A stretch of DNA of 29,801 nucleotides from Savagea sp. (GTDB lineage: Bacteria > Bacillota > Bacilli > Bacillales_A > Planococcaceae). The notes under the pieces are model-generated. The model saw only the letters and a list, made by a program, of their open reading frames with translations, was not told the DNA's origin and ran no database searches. The position numbers and the translations under genes were made by a program. Positions 1 through 6,835 of this stretch are shown piece by piece; position 1 is the first letter of the stretch; each line of letters begins with the position of its first letter. The stretch lies in assembly GCA_030146155.1 (NCBI GenBank), contig JASLCF010000040.1, forward strand, positions 1-29,801. The letters are read 5' to 3'.

Positions 1-1
1 G

Positions 2-139
2 GGAAATGAACTCATCTCGAATGTATTTCCTGAACATAAGCAAATGATTACTGAGTTAATGGGTGTACTATCGGAAGAAGAGTTAGTTGAAATGACCTTG
101 CAATTAAAAAAATTAGGGAAGTCAATTCGTACCTTATAA
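2..139 (+). CDS. C-terminal end of a MarR-like transcriptional regulator (partial, 5' end outside window)
   Basis: An open frame enters from the left edge and runs 45 codons to TAA at 137-139. The visible tail contains VFPEHKQ, then ELMGVLSEEE, then a lysine-rich helix ending KKLGKS. This layout (a charged helix, then 'LSEEE', then a final helix) is typical of the C-terminal dimerisation helices of MarR-family DNA-binding regulators. The winged helix itself lies outside the window, so the family call rests on the tail alone. A strong hairpin terminator starts at the stop codon, so this is the last gene of its transcript. A different small helical regulator cannot be excluded. Confidence 0.5.
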   Translation, partial: GNELISNVFPEHKQMITELMGVLSEEELVEMTLQLKKLGKSIRTL

Positions 140-178
140 AAAAACGACCAAAGATGAATGCATCTTTGGTCGTTTTTT
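139..178. terminator. bidirectional intrinsic terminator
   Basis: Perfect 18-bp stem (139-156 with 161-178), 4-base loop, with A-runs on the left and T-runs on the right, so it can stop transcription from both sides. It separates the MarR-like tail from the convergent DUF2187 gene, whose stop codon at 177-179 lies at its edge. Confidence 0.9.
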
Positions 179-377
179 ACGCTTTCCAATCATCTAATGT
201 ATCTGCGATAATTTTATATCGTTTATGATTGATAACTGTTCGTTCATCCATTTCATTTTCATTAAAGTGAGGCATAATTGTTAAGTTGACGATGACAGAA
301 TTTTCGTTGATTTTTTCTACTTGCCCAACTAAACCTTCTTTAAATTCAATGATATTTCCTACTTCAGCAATTTTCAT
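177..377 (-). CDS. DUF2187 (YkvS-like) small protein
   Basis: A 66-residue protein starting MKIAEVGNIIEF and ending DDWKA. It resembles the YkvS/DUF2187 family, small beta-rich proteins with a conserved 'vGn.i.F..gl.G.V..i.enSVIV' core and a 'TVINHKRYKII' C-terminal half. Both are visible here. The family has no established function. An upstream in-frame codon exists at 401, but the start at 377 is preceded by GGGAGG at good spacing, so I chose it. A fitting promoter lies at 430-457, so the gene is probably transcribed alone. It ends in the shared terminator at 139-178. Confidence 0.8.
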   Translation of the reverse strand: MKIAEVGNIIEFKEGLVGQVEKINENSVIVNLTIMPHFNENEMDERTVINHKRYKIIADTLDDWKA

Positions 378-429
378 GTAATAAGCCTCCCAGAGAAACA
401 ATGTTGTGCTAAAAAATCTATCTCACTGT

Positions 430-457
430 ATTTTAACGGTTGATGGGAAATAATCAA
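430..457 (-). promoter_or_regulatory. predicted sigma-A promoter for the DUF2187 gene
   Basis: Read on the minus strand: TTGATT (-35, 452-457), 16-base spacer, TAAAAT (-10, 430-435). The predicted transcript start is near 423, about 45 bases ahead of the ATG at 377. Confidence 0.5.
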
Positions 458-593
458 GTGTAAAGTTGGTATTTGGCAAAAAAATGAAGTGCTGTGCTAG
501 AAATGAGGTTTAAATACTTTCATCTTATGTTTATTTTTGTCTAGTCGGGGGTAGAGATTATCGTACAAGTTACATTCTCATTTCCCCCAAAAG

Positions 594-632
594 ACAGAGG
601 AATTTCCATAGTAAAAATGGAAATTCCTCTGT
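594..632. terminator. terminator hairpin downstream of nos
   Basis: Perfect 15-bp stem (594-608 with 618-632) and a 9-base A-rich loop. It lies just past the nos stop codon on the minus strand. The T-run on the minus-strand exit is short (CTTTTG) and the plus-strand exit is GTTTTGATTT, so efficiency is uncertain, but the stem is strong. The rest of 378-593 holds only the DUF2187 promoter and no gene I can support. Confidence 0.7.
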
Positions 633-642
633 TTTGATTTGT

Positions 643-1740
643 TTAATAAAGGGGGCGCTGATAATGATAATTAGGAGACTTCTTCGTATTGTCATAAGGT
701 TTGTGATAGATATGAGTAGAGGCAGGTGATAGTGGTGGAATGAGCCAAGTCCAATTTCCAGTAACCTCACGTTCGCGCTGCTTCTCATTTTTTTCAAAAA
801 TTTCAAATTGCTTAGCCGCTGTATGATGATCAACTATTGTAATGCCTGCTTGATCATAAGAGAACAAAACAGCGCGATTGAGTTCTACAAGTGCGCGATC
901 AATCCATAGGGAACGGTTAGATGTGGTATCTAGTCCAATGAGACGAGCTATCGGCTCAAGTTGATTATACCGTTCTTCGTCTGCTAAATTCCGAGCACCA
1001 ATTTCAGTACCCATATACCAACCATTAAAGGGTGCAGCATGGTATTCAATTCCGCCAATTTCTAAAGACATATCAGAGATGATTGGAACACCGTACCATT
1101 TTAATGCAAGAGAGCTAAAGTCAAATTCTGGGTGTGTAATATTGACTTCTGGAATAATCGAGGTTGGGATTTCTTTCATAACATAGCGTCCTTGCTCATC
1201 TTTGACAACTAGGGGAAGAAAATCAAAATCAGTACCTTGACCTTGCCACCCTTGTTTTTGACAAAATGAAGTAAAGGCTTTTGAAGCTTGATCCCCTTTA
1301 TTTTCATAACCAGCATATCTCAGCAATTGGTGATTTAAAATTCGGACGGGGTCTGTTCCATCTGGGCGTTGTGGTGCAAATATTGAAATAGTTGAACGAA
1401 TCTTGCCATTATTAGTAGCATAATGAATGTGATCAAAGCACTTTTCAATAACTTCTTCTGGGTCAGTTATATGTCTATGGTCAAATACAGTAAGCGTGTT
1501 CCAAAAGAGCCTACCAATACAACGGTTACTGTTTCTCCAAGCTACCTTTGCACCATATGTCAGCTCTTCAGTTGTATGTGTATAGGTATGAAATTTGATG
1601 ATTTCCTCTTTAATTTCTTCTAGTCGAATAGATAGGCTAGAGGAAGGTAATTCTAATTCATTCCAATATAAATTCAAAAATTGTTTAGCTTTTTCGAATA
1701 AATTTAATTGTGATGCATTCAATCTTTCCAACTCCTTCAT
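643..1740 (-). CDS. nos: bacterial nitric oxide synthase, oxygenase domain only
   Basis: This 365-residue protein oxidises L-arginine to citrulline and nitric oxide at a heme-thiolate centre. It has only the oxygenase module, as in other Bacilli, with no attached flavin reductase, so electrons must come from a separate cellular reductase. The heme ligand cysteine is in WRNSNRCIGR (Cys74). The arginine-binding glutamate is in GWYMGTEIGARN (Glu246). The pterin and dimer region (WTWLIPPLSPASTH) is intact near the C-terminus. The length matches Bacillus enzymes of about 360 residues. A GTG two codons upstream (1746) is in frame, but the ATG at 1740 is better spaced from GAAGAGAG. No reductase gene lies nearby. 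In other Gram-positives NO protects against oxidative stress and some antibiotics, and that role is inferred here. Confidence 0.96.
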   Translation of the reverse strand: MKELERLNASQLNLFEKAKQFLNLYWNELELPSSSLSIRLEEIKEEIIKFHTYTHTTEELTYGAKVAWRNSNRCIGRLFWNTLTVFDHRHITDPEEVIEKCFDHIHYATNNGKIRSTISIFAPQRPDGTDPVRILNHQLLRYAGYENKGDQASKAFTSFCQKQGWQGQGTDFDFLPLVVKDEQGRYVMKEIPTSIIPEVNITHPEFDFSSLALKWYGVPIISDMSLEIGGIEYHAAPFNGWYMGTEIGARNLADEERYNQLEPIARLIGLDTTSNRSLWIDRALVELNRAVLFSYDQAGITIVDHHTAAKQFEIFEKNEKQREREVTGNWTWLIPPLSPASTHIYHKPYDNTKKSPNYHYQRPLY

Positions 1741-1795
1741 TGTCACTCTCTTCTATGTTAAAAGAATTATTATTTATTTGTGGTTTTTATAAAAA

Positions 1796-1823
1796 ATTAT
1801 AAAAGATGTATGTTTAATGTTCA
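1796..1823 (-). promoter_or_regulatory. predicted sigma-A promoter for nos
   Basis: On the minus strand: TGAACA (1818-1823), 16-base spacer, TATAAT (1796-1801). This predicts a leader of about 50 bases before the nos ATG at 1740. Confidence 0.5.
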
Positions 1824-1857
1824 CATAAAATCCATACTCTTCATTTTGTCAGAATTT

Positions 1858-1866
1858 TGTTATAAT
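1858..1866 (+). promoter_or_regulatory. predicted extended -10 promoter for the MFS exporter
   Basis: TGTTATAAT matches the extended -10 form (TGnTATAAT). There is only a weak -35 (TCTTCA at 1838-1843, 17-base spacer). Transcription would start near 1873, about 24 bases before the ATG at 1897. Confidence 0.55.
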
Positions 1867-1896
1867 AAGAAGCGGTGAGAAGAAAGGTGTGAATAC

Positions 1897-3108
1897 ATGT
1901 CTAATACGCAACAAAAAGATCATTTTACAAAGCCTACATATGCGATTATGTTCGCTATTGGTTTAGCTCACTTGTTTAATGATACGATTCAAGCAGTAGT
2001 ACCAGCAATGTTCCCTATATTAGAGCAAACTCATGGGATTAATTACACACAACTCGGTTTTATAGCATTTACATTAAATATTATATCTGCTTTACTACAA
2101 CCCGTCGTCGGATTTTTAAGTGATAAAAAACCACGTCCCTATGCATTACCTATGGCCATGATTTTTTCTACAATAGGTATGGTAGGACTGGCATTTTCAT
2201 CTTCTTACATCTGGATTATCTTTTCGGTCTCTTTGTTGGGGTTAGGTTCCGCTATTTTTCATCCCGAAGGTTCTAAGGTTTCTTTTTTATCAGCAGGAAT
2301 GAAACGTGGATTGTCTCAGTCTATCTATCAGGTAGGCGGAAATACTGGGCAAGCATTGGCACCTTTAATTACAGCTTTTGTCCTCATCCCTTTAGGTCAA
2401 AAAGGTGCAGCTCTCTTTATCCTTGTAGGGATGGCTGCAATTGCTTTATTAAGTAGAGTTTCTCGCTGGTATAAAGAACGTTTAGAGGAAGAGAGTTTAC
2501 AAAACAAGAAAAAAATTCTTGTCTCATCACTAGGTACTTTGACAAAAGCTCAAATTAACAAAGCGCTTTTCTTCCTACTCATTGTTATTTTTGCCCGCTC
2601 TTTTTATGTCACCAGTATCTCGAGTTTCTATGTTTTTCATTTAATAGAGAACTATGGGATGTCCACTAAGAATGGACAATTATTCATTTTCTTATTTCTA
2701 GCATTCGGTGCAATAGGTACTTTTTTTGGTGGGCCTTTTGCGGATCGACTGGGCACAAAACGAGTGATTGTATTATCCTTGCTTGTTCCATTGCCACTTG
2801 CCTTATATTTACCGTATGCAAATGGGATTTGGGTAGGAATTTTACTTGCACTGATTGGATTCTTTATCATGCTTAGTTTTTCAGTTACAGTGGTTTATGC
2901 GCAGGAACTCGTTCCAACAAAAATTGGAACAATGGCAGGATTAACAGTAGGTTTAGCTTTTGGAATGGGGGCAGTAGGAGCTGTATTCATTGGTAAATTA
3001 ATGGATACAATTGGTATTATGGATACAATGCTTATCGCTTCATACCTTCCTTTTTTAGGACTTGTAGGATTGTTTCTTCCAAGAGATGGGCAAACGAAAG
3101 CTATATAA
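1897..3108 (+). CDS. MFS exporter, fosmidomycin-resistance (Fsr) type
   Basis: A 403-residue hydrophobic protein with about 12 membrane segments, a 12-TM major facilitator. The motif FHPEGSKV (121-128) followed by QVGGNTGQ (145-152), and the cytoplasmic loop GFLSDKKPRP after the second segment, are characteristic of the Fsr branch (E. coli Fsr, Bacillus YfnC). Fsr pumps out the antibiotic fosmidomycin. The natural substrate in Bacilli is not known, so the substrate here is inferred from family only. The gene has its own promoter, is divergent from nos, and ends in a terminator directly after the stop codon, so it is monocistronic. The SD is AAAGGTG ahead of the ATG. Confidence 0.85.
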   Translation: MSNTQQKDHFTKPTYAIMFAIGLAHLFNDTIQAVVPAMFPILEQTHGINYTQLGFIAFTLNIISALLQPVVGFLSDKKPRPYALPMAMIFSTIGMVGLAFSSSYIWIIFSVSLLGLGSAIFHPEGSKVSFLSAGMKRGLSQSIYQVGGNTGQALAPLITAFVLIPLGQKGAALFILVGMAAIALLSRVSRWYKERLEEESLQNKKKILVSSLGTLTKAQINKALFFLLIVIFARSFYVTSISSFYVFHLIENYGMSTKNGQLFIFLFLAFGAIGTFFGGPFADRLGTKRVIVLSLLVPLPLALYLPYANGIWVGILLALIGFFIMLSFSVTVVYAQELVPTKIGTMAGLTVGLAFGMGAVGAVFIGKLMDTIGIMDTMLIASYLPFLGLVGLFLPRDGQTKAI

Positions 3109-3136
3109 AAAAAGGTTCAATGGATTGAACCTTTTT
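3107..3136. terminator. bidirectional intrinsic terminator
   Basis: AAAAAGGTTCAA pairs with TTGAACCTTTTT around a TGGA loop, with A-run and T-run flanks. It serves the MFS gene on the plus strand and the convergent phosphatase gene on the minus strand. Confidence 0.88.
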
Positions 3137-3142
3137 AGACAA

Positions 3143-3568
3143 TTATTGTTGAGATTGTTTTTCTATTTCTAGGAGTGCGGCTTTGAAATTTTCTCGAAGT
3201 TTAATATCTTCTCTCGCTGCAATAGCCAATGCTTCAGCGTCAGCCATCGTTAGTTCTGGGTTGAGTTCATAGAGAAGAAGTGTTGCTAAAGCACCCGTTC
3301 TACCACGACCTGTATTACAATGAAAGTAAACTTTTTGATTGTTGTTGATTGCCTCATTTACTTGTTGTAAGGTTTGTTGTAATGTTTCTATTTCAGCATC
3401 ATCTAGGAGAGGTGTGTGGATGCTCTTTTGATGAGCTAATTCATCGATAGATGCACGCAAATCAAAAAAGACATCAATGTTTTCGTTTTCATCAGCCGTT
3501 TCAATAGCATCTACTCCGCCAATGTATACTTTGTTTTTTATCAATTCATGATAGGTTGTTCGACTCAT
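3143..3568 (-). CDS. dual-specificity/tyrosine phosphatase-like protein
   Basis: A 141-residue cytosolic protein with the cysteine-dependent phosphatase signature HCNTGRGRTG (HCxxGxxRT). The nucleophile is Cys84 and the phosphate-binding arginine is Arg90. The N-terminal half (KNKVYIGGVDAI, then DVFFDLRAS) fits the beta strands and the loop carrying the general acid in compact dual-specificity phosphatases. Asp56/Asp57 in TPLLDD are candidates for the general acid. The length is near the minimum for the fold. A clean GGAGG precedes the ATG. It is divergent from the Sir2 gene, sharing a spacer of about 50 bases. The substrate (phosphoprotein, phosphoinositide-like or nucleotide) cannot be told. 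Confidence 0.8.
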   Translation of the reverse strand: MSRTTYHELIKNKVYIGGVDAIETADENENIDVFFDLRASIDELAHQKSIHTPLLDDAEIETLQQTLQQVNEAINNNQKVYFHCNTGRGRTGALATLLLYELNPELTMADAEALAIAAREDIKLRENFKAALLEIEKQSQQ

Positions 3569-3619
3569 AAAAAAACCTCCTTATTTTCTTAATTGTATCA
3601 TAGAAAGGGAGGAAAAGGG

Positions 3620-4348
3620 GTGTGCCTCATGTTAGCTCGATTAATGAAAGAAGGAAAAAAAGTAGTTGTATTCACTGGTGCAGGGATGTCTACAGAAAGT
3701 GGTTTGCCTGACTTTCGTTCCAGTCAACAGGGCGTTTGGAACAAAATCAATCCAACAGAAGTAGCTACTGTGTCCGCTTTAAATAAGCAATTTGATCAGT
3801 TTATTGACTTTTATCGTCAACGTGTAATAGGGGTGAATGAATATGCACCTCATCTTGGGCATCAAATTTTAGCAGAGTGGGAACGAAAAGGGTATGTACA
3901 AGCAATTATTACTCAGAATGTGGATGGTTTTCATCAACAAGCAGGTTCAAAAGAAGTTGTTGAACTACATGGGACTCTGAAAACAGTACACTGTGAACAC
4001 TGTGGACAAACTTATGGAAATGAAAAGTACGAGCAAAGAGAATATTTCTGTGCGTGTGGAGGTCCTCTAAGACCCTCTATCATTTTATTTGGAGAAATGC
4101 TAAATGAGTTAGCCTTGCAACGTGCAGAACAATTGAGTAAAGAAGCTGATGTTTTTTTAGTATTAGGTTCTTCATTAACCGTATCGCCTGCTAACCGTTA
4201 TCCACTAGTTGCTCTTGAAAATGATGCGAAATTAATAATTGTCAATGAAGAAGCGACATTGTACGATCAATTCGCAGATCGATGTATTAAAAATGAGAGA
4301 ATAGGCGCTTATTTAAAGAGAATTAATCAATTACTAGTAGAAGAATAA
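3620..4348 (+). CDS. Sir2-family NAD-dependent protein deacylase
   Basis: A 242-residue sirtuin that removes acyl groups from lysines using NAD+. All family landmarks are present: the NAD-binding GAGMSTESGLPDFRS (20-34), TQNVD (98-102), the catalytic His117 in VELHG, a four-cysteine zinc site (C125, C128, C144, C146) and the late nucleotide-binding LGSSLTV. The longest frame starts at 3593, but I chose GTG at 3620 because GGGAGG sits seven bases ahead of it. The ATG at 3629, with GGGG as SD, is the alternative. Related genes are called srtN or cobB. Bacterial sirtuins act on acetylated metabolic enzymes such as acetyl-CoA synthetase. No acs or acu gene is in the window, so the target is unknown. 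Confidence 0.92.
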   Translation: MCLMLARLMKEGKKVVVFTGAGMSTESGLPDFRSSQQGVWNKINPTEVATVSALNKQFDQFIDFYRQRVIGVNEYAPHLGHQILAEWERKGYVQAIITQNVDGFHQQAGSKEVVELHGTLKTVHCEHCGQTYGNEKYEQREYFCACGGPLRPSIILFGEMLNELALQRAEQLSKEADVFLVLGSSLTVSPANRYPLVALENDAKLIIVNEEATLYDQFADRCIKNERIGAYLKRINQLLVEE

Positions 4349-4368
4349 AATAAAACGAGAATTGAATG

Positions 4369-4405
4369 TGAACGGCCGCCTCTCAACCCGAGAGGCGGCC
4401 GTTCA
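4369..4405. terminator. very stable GC-rich hairpin between convergent genes
   Basis: Perfect 16-bp stem (4369-4384 with 4390-4405), 5-base loop AACCC, G+C-rich core with two EagI-type CGGCCG sites. It lies between the convergent Sir2 and DUF1269 genes, so it probably acts as a bidirectional terminator. Neither side has a proper T-run, unlike the other terminators in this window. Confidence 0.7.
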
Positions 4406-4414
4406 ATGTTGTCT

Positions 4415-4963
4415 TTACTTTTCATTCTTATCTTTATTACGCCATTGTTTACGTGCCTCTTTTTGTAATTCAAACTGAGCAAGTTGCGCTTTTTTAATTT
4501 CTTCTTTTACATACTCAGCATCCATTCGAATCACTTGTCCCCCTAAAGGATAAGCATAATCATCAATCAGAGGTTTATCCTCAGCACGTGCAATTACCAT
4601 CACACCTGTTTTGCCGGGGGATACCATTGTTAAAACTTCCTCAAATACACTCATCGCTGTTTGAATTTCTCTAGCATCTCCAGTAGCCCCAATAAAACTA
4701 CCACCCATCCATCCGAGAAGAACTCCTAGGGGTCCTCCAATAATTCCTACGACAGCACCGATGAGGCTACCTTTAGCTGTTTTGTCTGAACCAGTGAAAT
4801 CAATGAAATCTTTCAGTAAGAAACCAGCATCGGCATCATTTTGTAAGACGGCCATTTGTTGACCTACGATTTTTTTCTGTTGATGAAACTGTTTTAATTC
4901 TGTAAAGGCTTGATACGATTTGCTATCTTCTTCAAAAGTGATAATGAATACATTTTCAGCCAT
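4415..4963 (-). CDS. DUF1269-family protein with a glycine-rich membrane hairpin
   Basis: A 182-residue protein. An N-terminal alpha/beta stretch (ENVFIITFEEDSKSYQAF) is followed by a glycine-rich hydrophobic hairpin (roughly 65-95, LIGAVVGIIGGPLGVLLGW), another soluble part with a 'GVMVIARAED' strand, and a charged, lysine-rich C-terminus. This arrangement resembles DUF1269, membrane-associated proteins with no known function. The hairpin looks like a glycine zipper that could insert in the membrane. I chose the ATG at 4963, eight bases from AAGGAG. The longer frame from 4972 would begin inside that SD. It is monocistronic and divergent from the metal transporter operon. Confidence 0.7.
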   Translation of the reverse strand: MAENVFIITFEEDSKSYQAFTELKQFHQQKKIVGQQMAVLQNDADAGFLLKDFIDFTGSDKTAKGSLIGAVVGIIGGPLGVLLGWMGGSFIGATGDAREIQTAMSVFEEVLTMVSPGKTGVMVIARAEDKPLIDDYAYPLGGQVIRMDAEYVKEEIKKAQLAQFELQKEARKQWRNKDKNEK

Positions 4964-5036
4964 TTCAAACACTCCTTTTTCTTTTTTTCTATCGTATCAT
5001 GAAAACGGATGCAAAGAAAAATATAAATAAAAATCC

Positions 5037-5065
5037 TTTACAAACTGATTGAGTTCAGTTATCAT
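5037..5065 (+). promoter_or_regulatory. predicted sigma-A promoter of the metal ABC transporter operon
   Basis: TTTACA (5037-5042), 17-base spacer, TATCAT (5060-5065), with start of transcription expected near 5072. A short inverted repeat (AAAGTTTC at 5075-5082 and GAAACTTT at 5093-5100) would fold at the 5' end of the transcript. Confidence 0.5.
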
Positions 5066-5133
5066 TTGAAATATAAAGTTTCTCTTGTGAAAGAAACTTT
5101 CGTTAATGCAAGATATATTTTTTTAACTTTGAG

Positions 5134-5147
5134 TTTCCTGAAGGAAA
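5134..5147. promoter_or_regulatory. candidate MntR-like operator 1
   Basis: TTTCCTGAAGGAAA is an inverted repeat (TTTCCT/AGGAAA) resembling the Bacillus MntR box (TTTGCCTTAAGGAAA-like). It lies downstream of the predicted promoter, so repression would be by roadblock unless a closer promoter exists. This is inference from similarity. Confidence 0.45.
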
Positions 5148-5166
5148 GTATTTTTTTGAACTGATG

Positions 5167-5180
5167 TTGCCTAAAGGAAA
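5167..5180. promoter_or_regulatory. candidate MntR-like operator 2
   Basis: TTGCCTAAAGGAAA is closer to the MntR consensus than operator 1 and lies 33 bases (about three helical turns) from it. It sits 25 bases ahead of the ATPase start. Binding of a manganese-responsive DtxR/MntR-type repressor here would couple the operon to metal supply. No such repressor gene is in the window. Confidence 0.5.
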
Positions 5181-5205
5181 GAAAAACGAAAAAGAAGGTG
5201 AGCGT

Positions 5206-5952
5206 ATGGATTATTCCATACAAGTAGATGGACTTTCCGTATCTTATTATGGAAATCAGATATTGTCAGACGTTTCATTGACAATGGGAAAAGGAAAATT
5301 AATAGGAATTATCGGTCCAAATGGGGCTGGGAAATCCACTTTGATGAAAGCTGTTCTTGGGTTAATTCCGAAAGATAAAGGGCAAATTAAAGTAGAGGGA
5401 CAGCCTATTCAAACGATGAGAAAGAAAATTGCCTACGTGCCTCAACGTGCGACAATCGATTGGGATTTTCCAATTACTGTTTTGGATACAGTGGTTTTAG
5501 GTACATATCCTCAGCTTGGCTTATTCAAACGTCCTGGTAAAGCAGAAAAAGAATGGGCTTATCATTGTTTAGAAAAAGTAGGAATGGAAGATTACAGTAC
5601 ACATCAAATTGGTGAGCTTTCTGGGGGACAGCAACAAAGAATATTTTTAGCAAGAGCTCTTGCTCAAAAAGCAGAATATTTTTTCTTAGATGAACCATTT
5701 GTCGGGATTGATGTGACGAGTGAGTCATTAATCATTTCTATTTTAAAAGAGTTACGAGATCAAGGGAAAACAGCTTTTGTAGTACACCACGACTTATCCA
5801 AAGTTAAAGATTACTTTGACGATTTAATCATTATTAACCGAGAAATAGTGGGGGTTGGAGCAGTTGAAGATGTCATGGTTCCTGAAACAATGAAAAAAGC
5901 TTTCCGTTCACAATTCTCATTATGGGACTCGTTAGGAGTGACTGAATCATGA
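5206..5952 (+). CDS. metal (Mn-type) ABC transporter ATP-binding protein (MntA/PsaB/ZnuC-like)
   Basis: A 248-residue ATPase subunit that powers metal import at the inner face of the membrane. Walker A is GPNGAGKST (37-45), the Q-loop glutamine is in VPQ (80), the signature is LSGGQQQR (138-145), Walker B is YFFLDEP (158-164), and the switch histidine is in VVHHDL (195). The region YVPQRATIDWDFPITV is typical of the Mn/Zn/Fe branch (Mnt, Psa, Znu). The frame is open to 5164, but the ATG at 5206 follows GAAGGTGA at good spacing. The gene overlaps the permease gene by four bases (ATGA). Names differ between genera (B. subtilis mntB, Staphylococcus mntA, Streptococcus psaB), so I give no symbol. 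Confidence 0.93.
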   Translation: MDYSIQVDGLSVSYYGNQILSDVSLTMGKGKLIGIIGPNGAGKSTLMKAVLGLIPKDKGQIKVEGQPIQTMRKKIAYVPQRATIDWDFPITVLDTVVLGTYPQLGLFKRPGKAEKEWAYHCLEKVGMEDYSTHQIGELSGGQQQRIFLARALAQKAEYFFLDEPFVGIDVTSESLIISILKELRDQGKTAFVVHHDLSKVKDYFDDLIIINREIVGVGAVEDVMVPETMKKAFRSQFSLWDSLGVTES

Positions 5953-6815
5953 TTGATTTTATTCAAGATATTCAAACCTATGATTTCTTAAAAAAAGCAT
6001 TGTTCACAGCAGTCGTTGTCGGCATTATCAGTGGAGTTTTAGGTTCATTTATTATTTTAAGGGGAATGTCATTGATGGGAGATGCCATTAGCCATGCTGT
6101 TTTACCAGGCGTTGCAATCTCCTACATGTTAGGAATTAGCTATTTTTATGGTGCTGTTGTATTTGGTTTACTCACAGCATTTGGAATAGGTTATATTACG
6201 CAAAATAGTCGGATTAAAAACGATACGTCGATAGGAATTGTGTTCTCTGCTTTTTTTGCAGTCGGAATCATACTGATTGGAAAAGCAAACACCAGTACAG
6301 ATTTAACAGCAATTTTATTTGGTAATGTTCTTGCGGTCCGTTCATCTGATATGTGGATTACTGTAGGAATTGGAGTATTTGTACTATTGATTATTGTGCT
6401 CTTCTTCAAAGAATTTTTAGTCAGCACATTTGATCCTACGTTAGCTGCCTCTTTTGGCTTATCAAATAAATGGATTCACTATCTGTTAATGGTCTTGCTT
6501 ACATTGGTTACCGTCGCTTCTTTACAAACAGTGGGTATCATCTTAGTTGTGGCGATGTTAATAACGCCAGCGGCAACGGCGTACTTATTAACCAATCGTT
6601 TATCAAGAATGATTATGATTTCTTCTTGTTTAGGAGCATTATCTGCTGTGATTGGTCTGTATACGAGTTTTGTATATAACTGGCCAAGTGGTGCAGCTAT
6701 CGTATTAGTAACAACTGCATTTTTTGTAATTGCTTTACTCTTTTCACCGAAACACGGTGTAGTCTGGCGTTCATTAAAGGTGCGGAAACATAGAACTACA
6801 GTTGTTCAAAAATAG
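5949..6815 (+). CDS. metal (Mn-type) ABC transporter permease, ABC-3 family
   Basis: A 288-residue integral membrane protein with eight or nine hydrophobic segments. It forms the channel of the importer as a homodimer. The sequence begins with a short amphipathic part (DFIQDIQTYDFLKKAL) followed by GSFIILRGMSLMGDAISHAVLPGVA. That stretch is the strongly conserved cytoplasmic and first-loop region of the ABC-3 (MntB/ZnuB/PsaC) family. The later VGIILVVAMLITPAATAYLL is also conserved. It is translationally coupled to the ATPase gene by an ATGA overlap and followed 20 bases later by the binding protein. Only one permease gene is present, as in Psa/Mnt systems of Staphylococcus and Streptococcus, unlike B. 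subtilis MntCD. Confidence 0.93.
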   Translation: MIDFIQDIQTYDFLKKALFTAVVVGIISGVLGSFIILRGMSLMGDAISHAVLPGVAISYMLGISYFYGAVVFGLLTAFGIGYITQNSRIKNDTSIGIVFSAFFAVGIILIGKANTSTDLTAILFGNVLAVRSSDMWITVGIGVFVLLIIVLFFKEFLVSTFDPTLAASFGLSNKWIHYLLMVLLTLVTVASLQTVGIILVVAMLITPAATAYLLTNRLSRMIMISSCLGALSAVIGLYTSFVYNWPSGAAIVLVTTAFFVIALLFSPKHGVVWRSLKVRKHRTTVVQK

Positions 6816-6835
6816 AATTACAAAGGAGATTAACA

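Noticed and set aside
570..833. Minus-strand 87-codon frame overlapping the nos 3' end
   Set aside because: Overlaps the certain nos gene and spans its terminator. No protein features.
4990..5205. yybP-ykoY manganese riboswitch ahead of the metal transporter
   Set aside because: The conserved GGGGAGUA-type core of that RNA is missing. Only the MntR-like palindromes and a simple hairpin are present.
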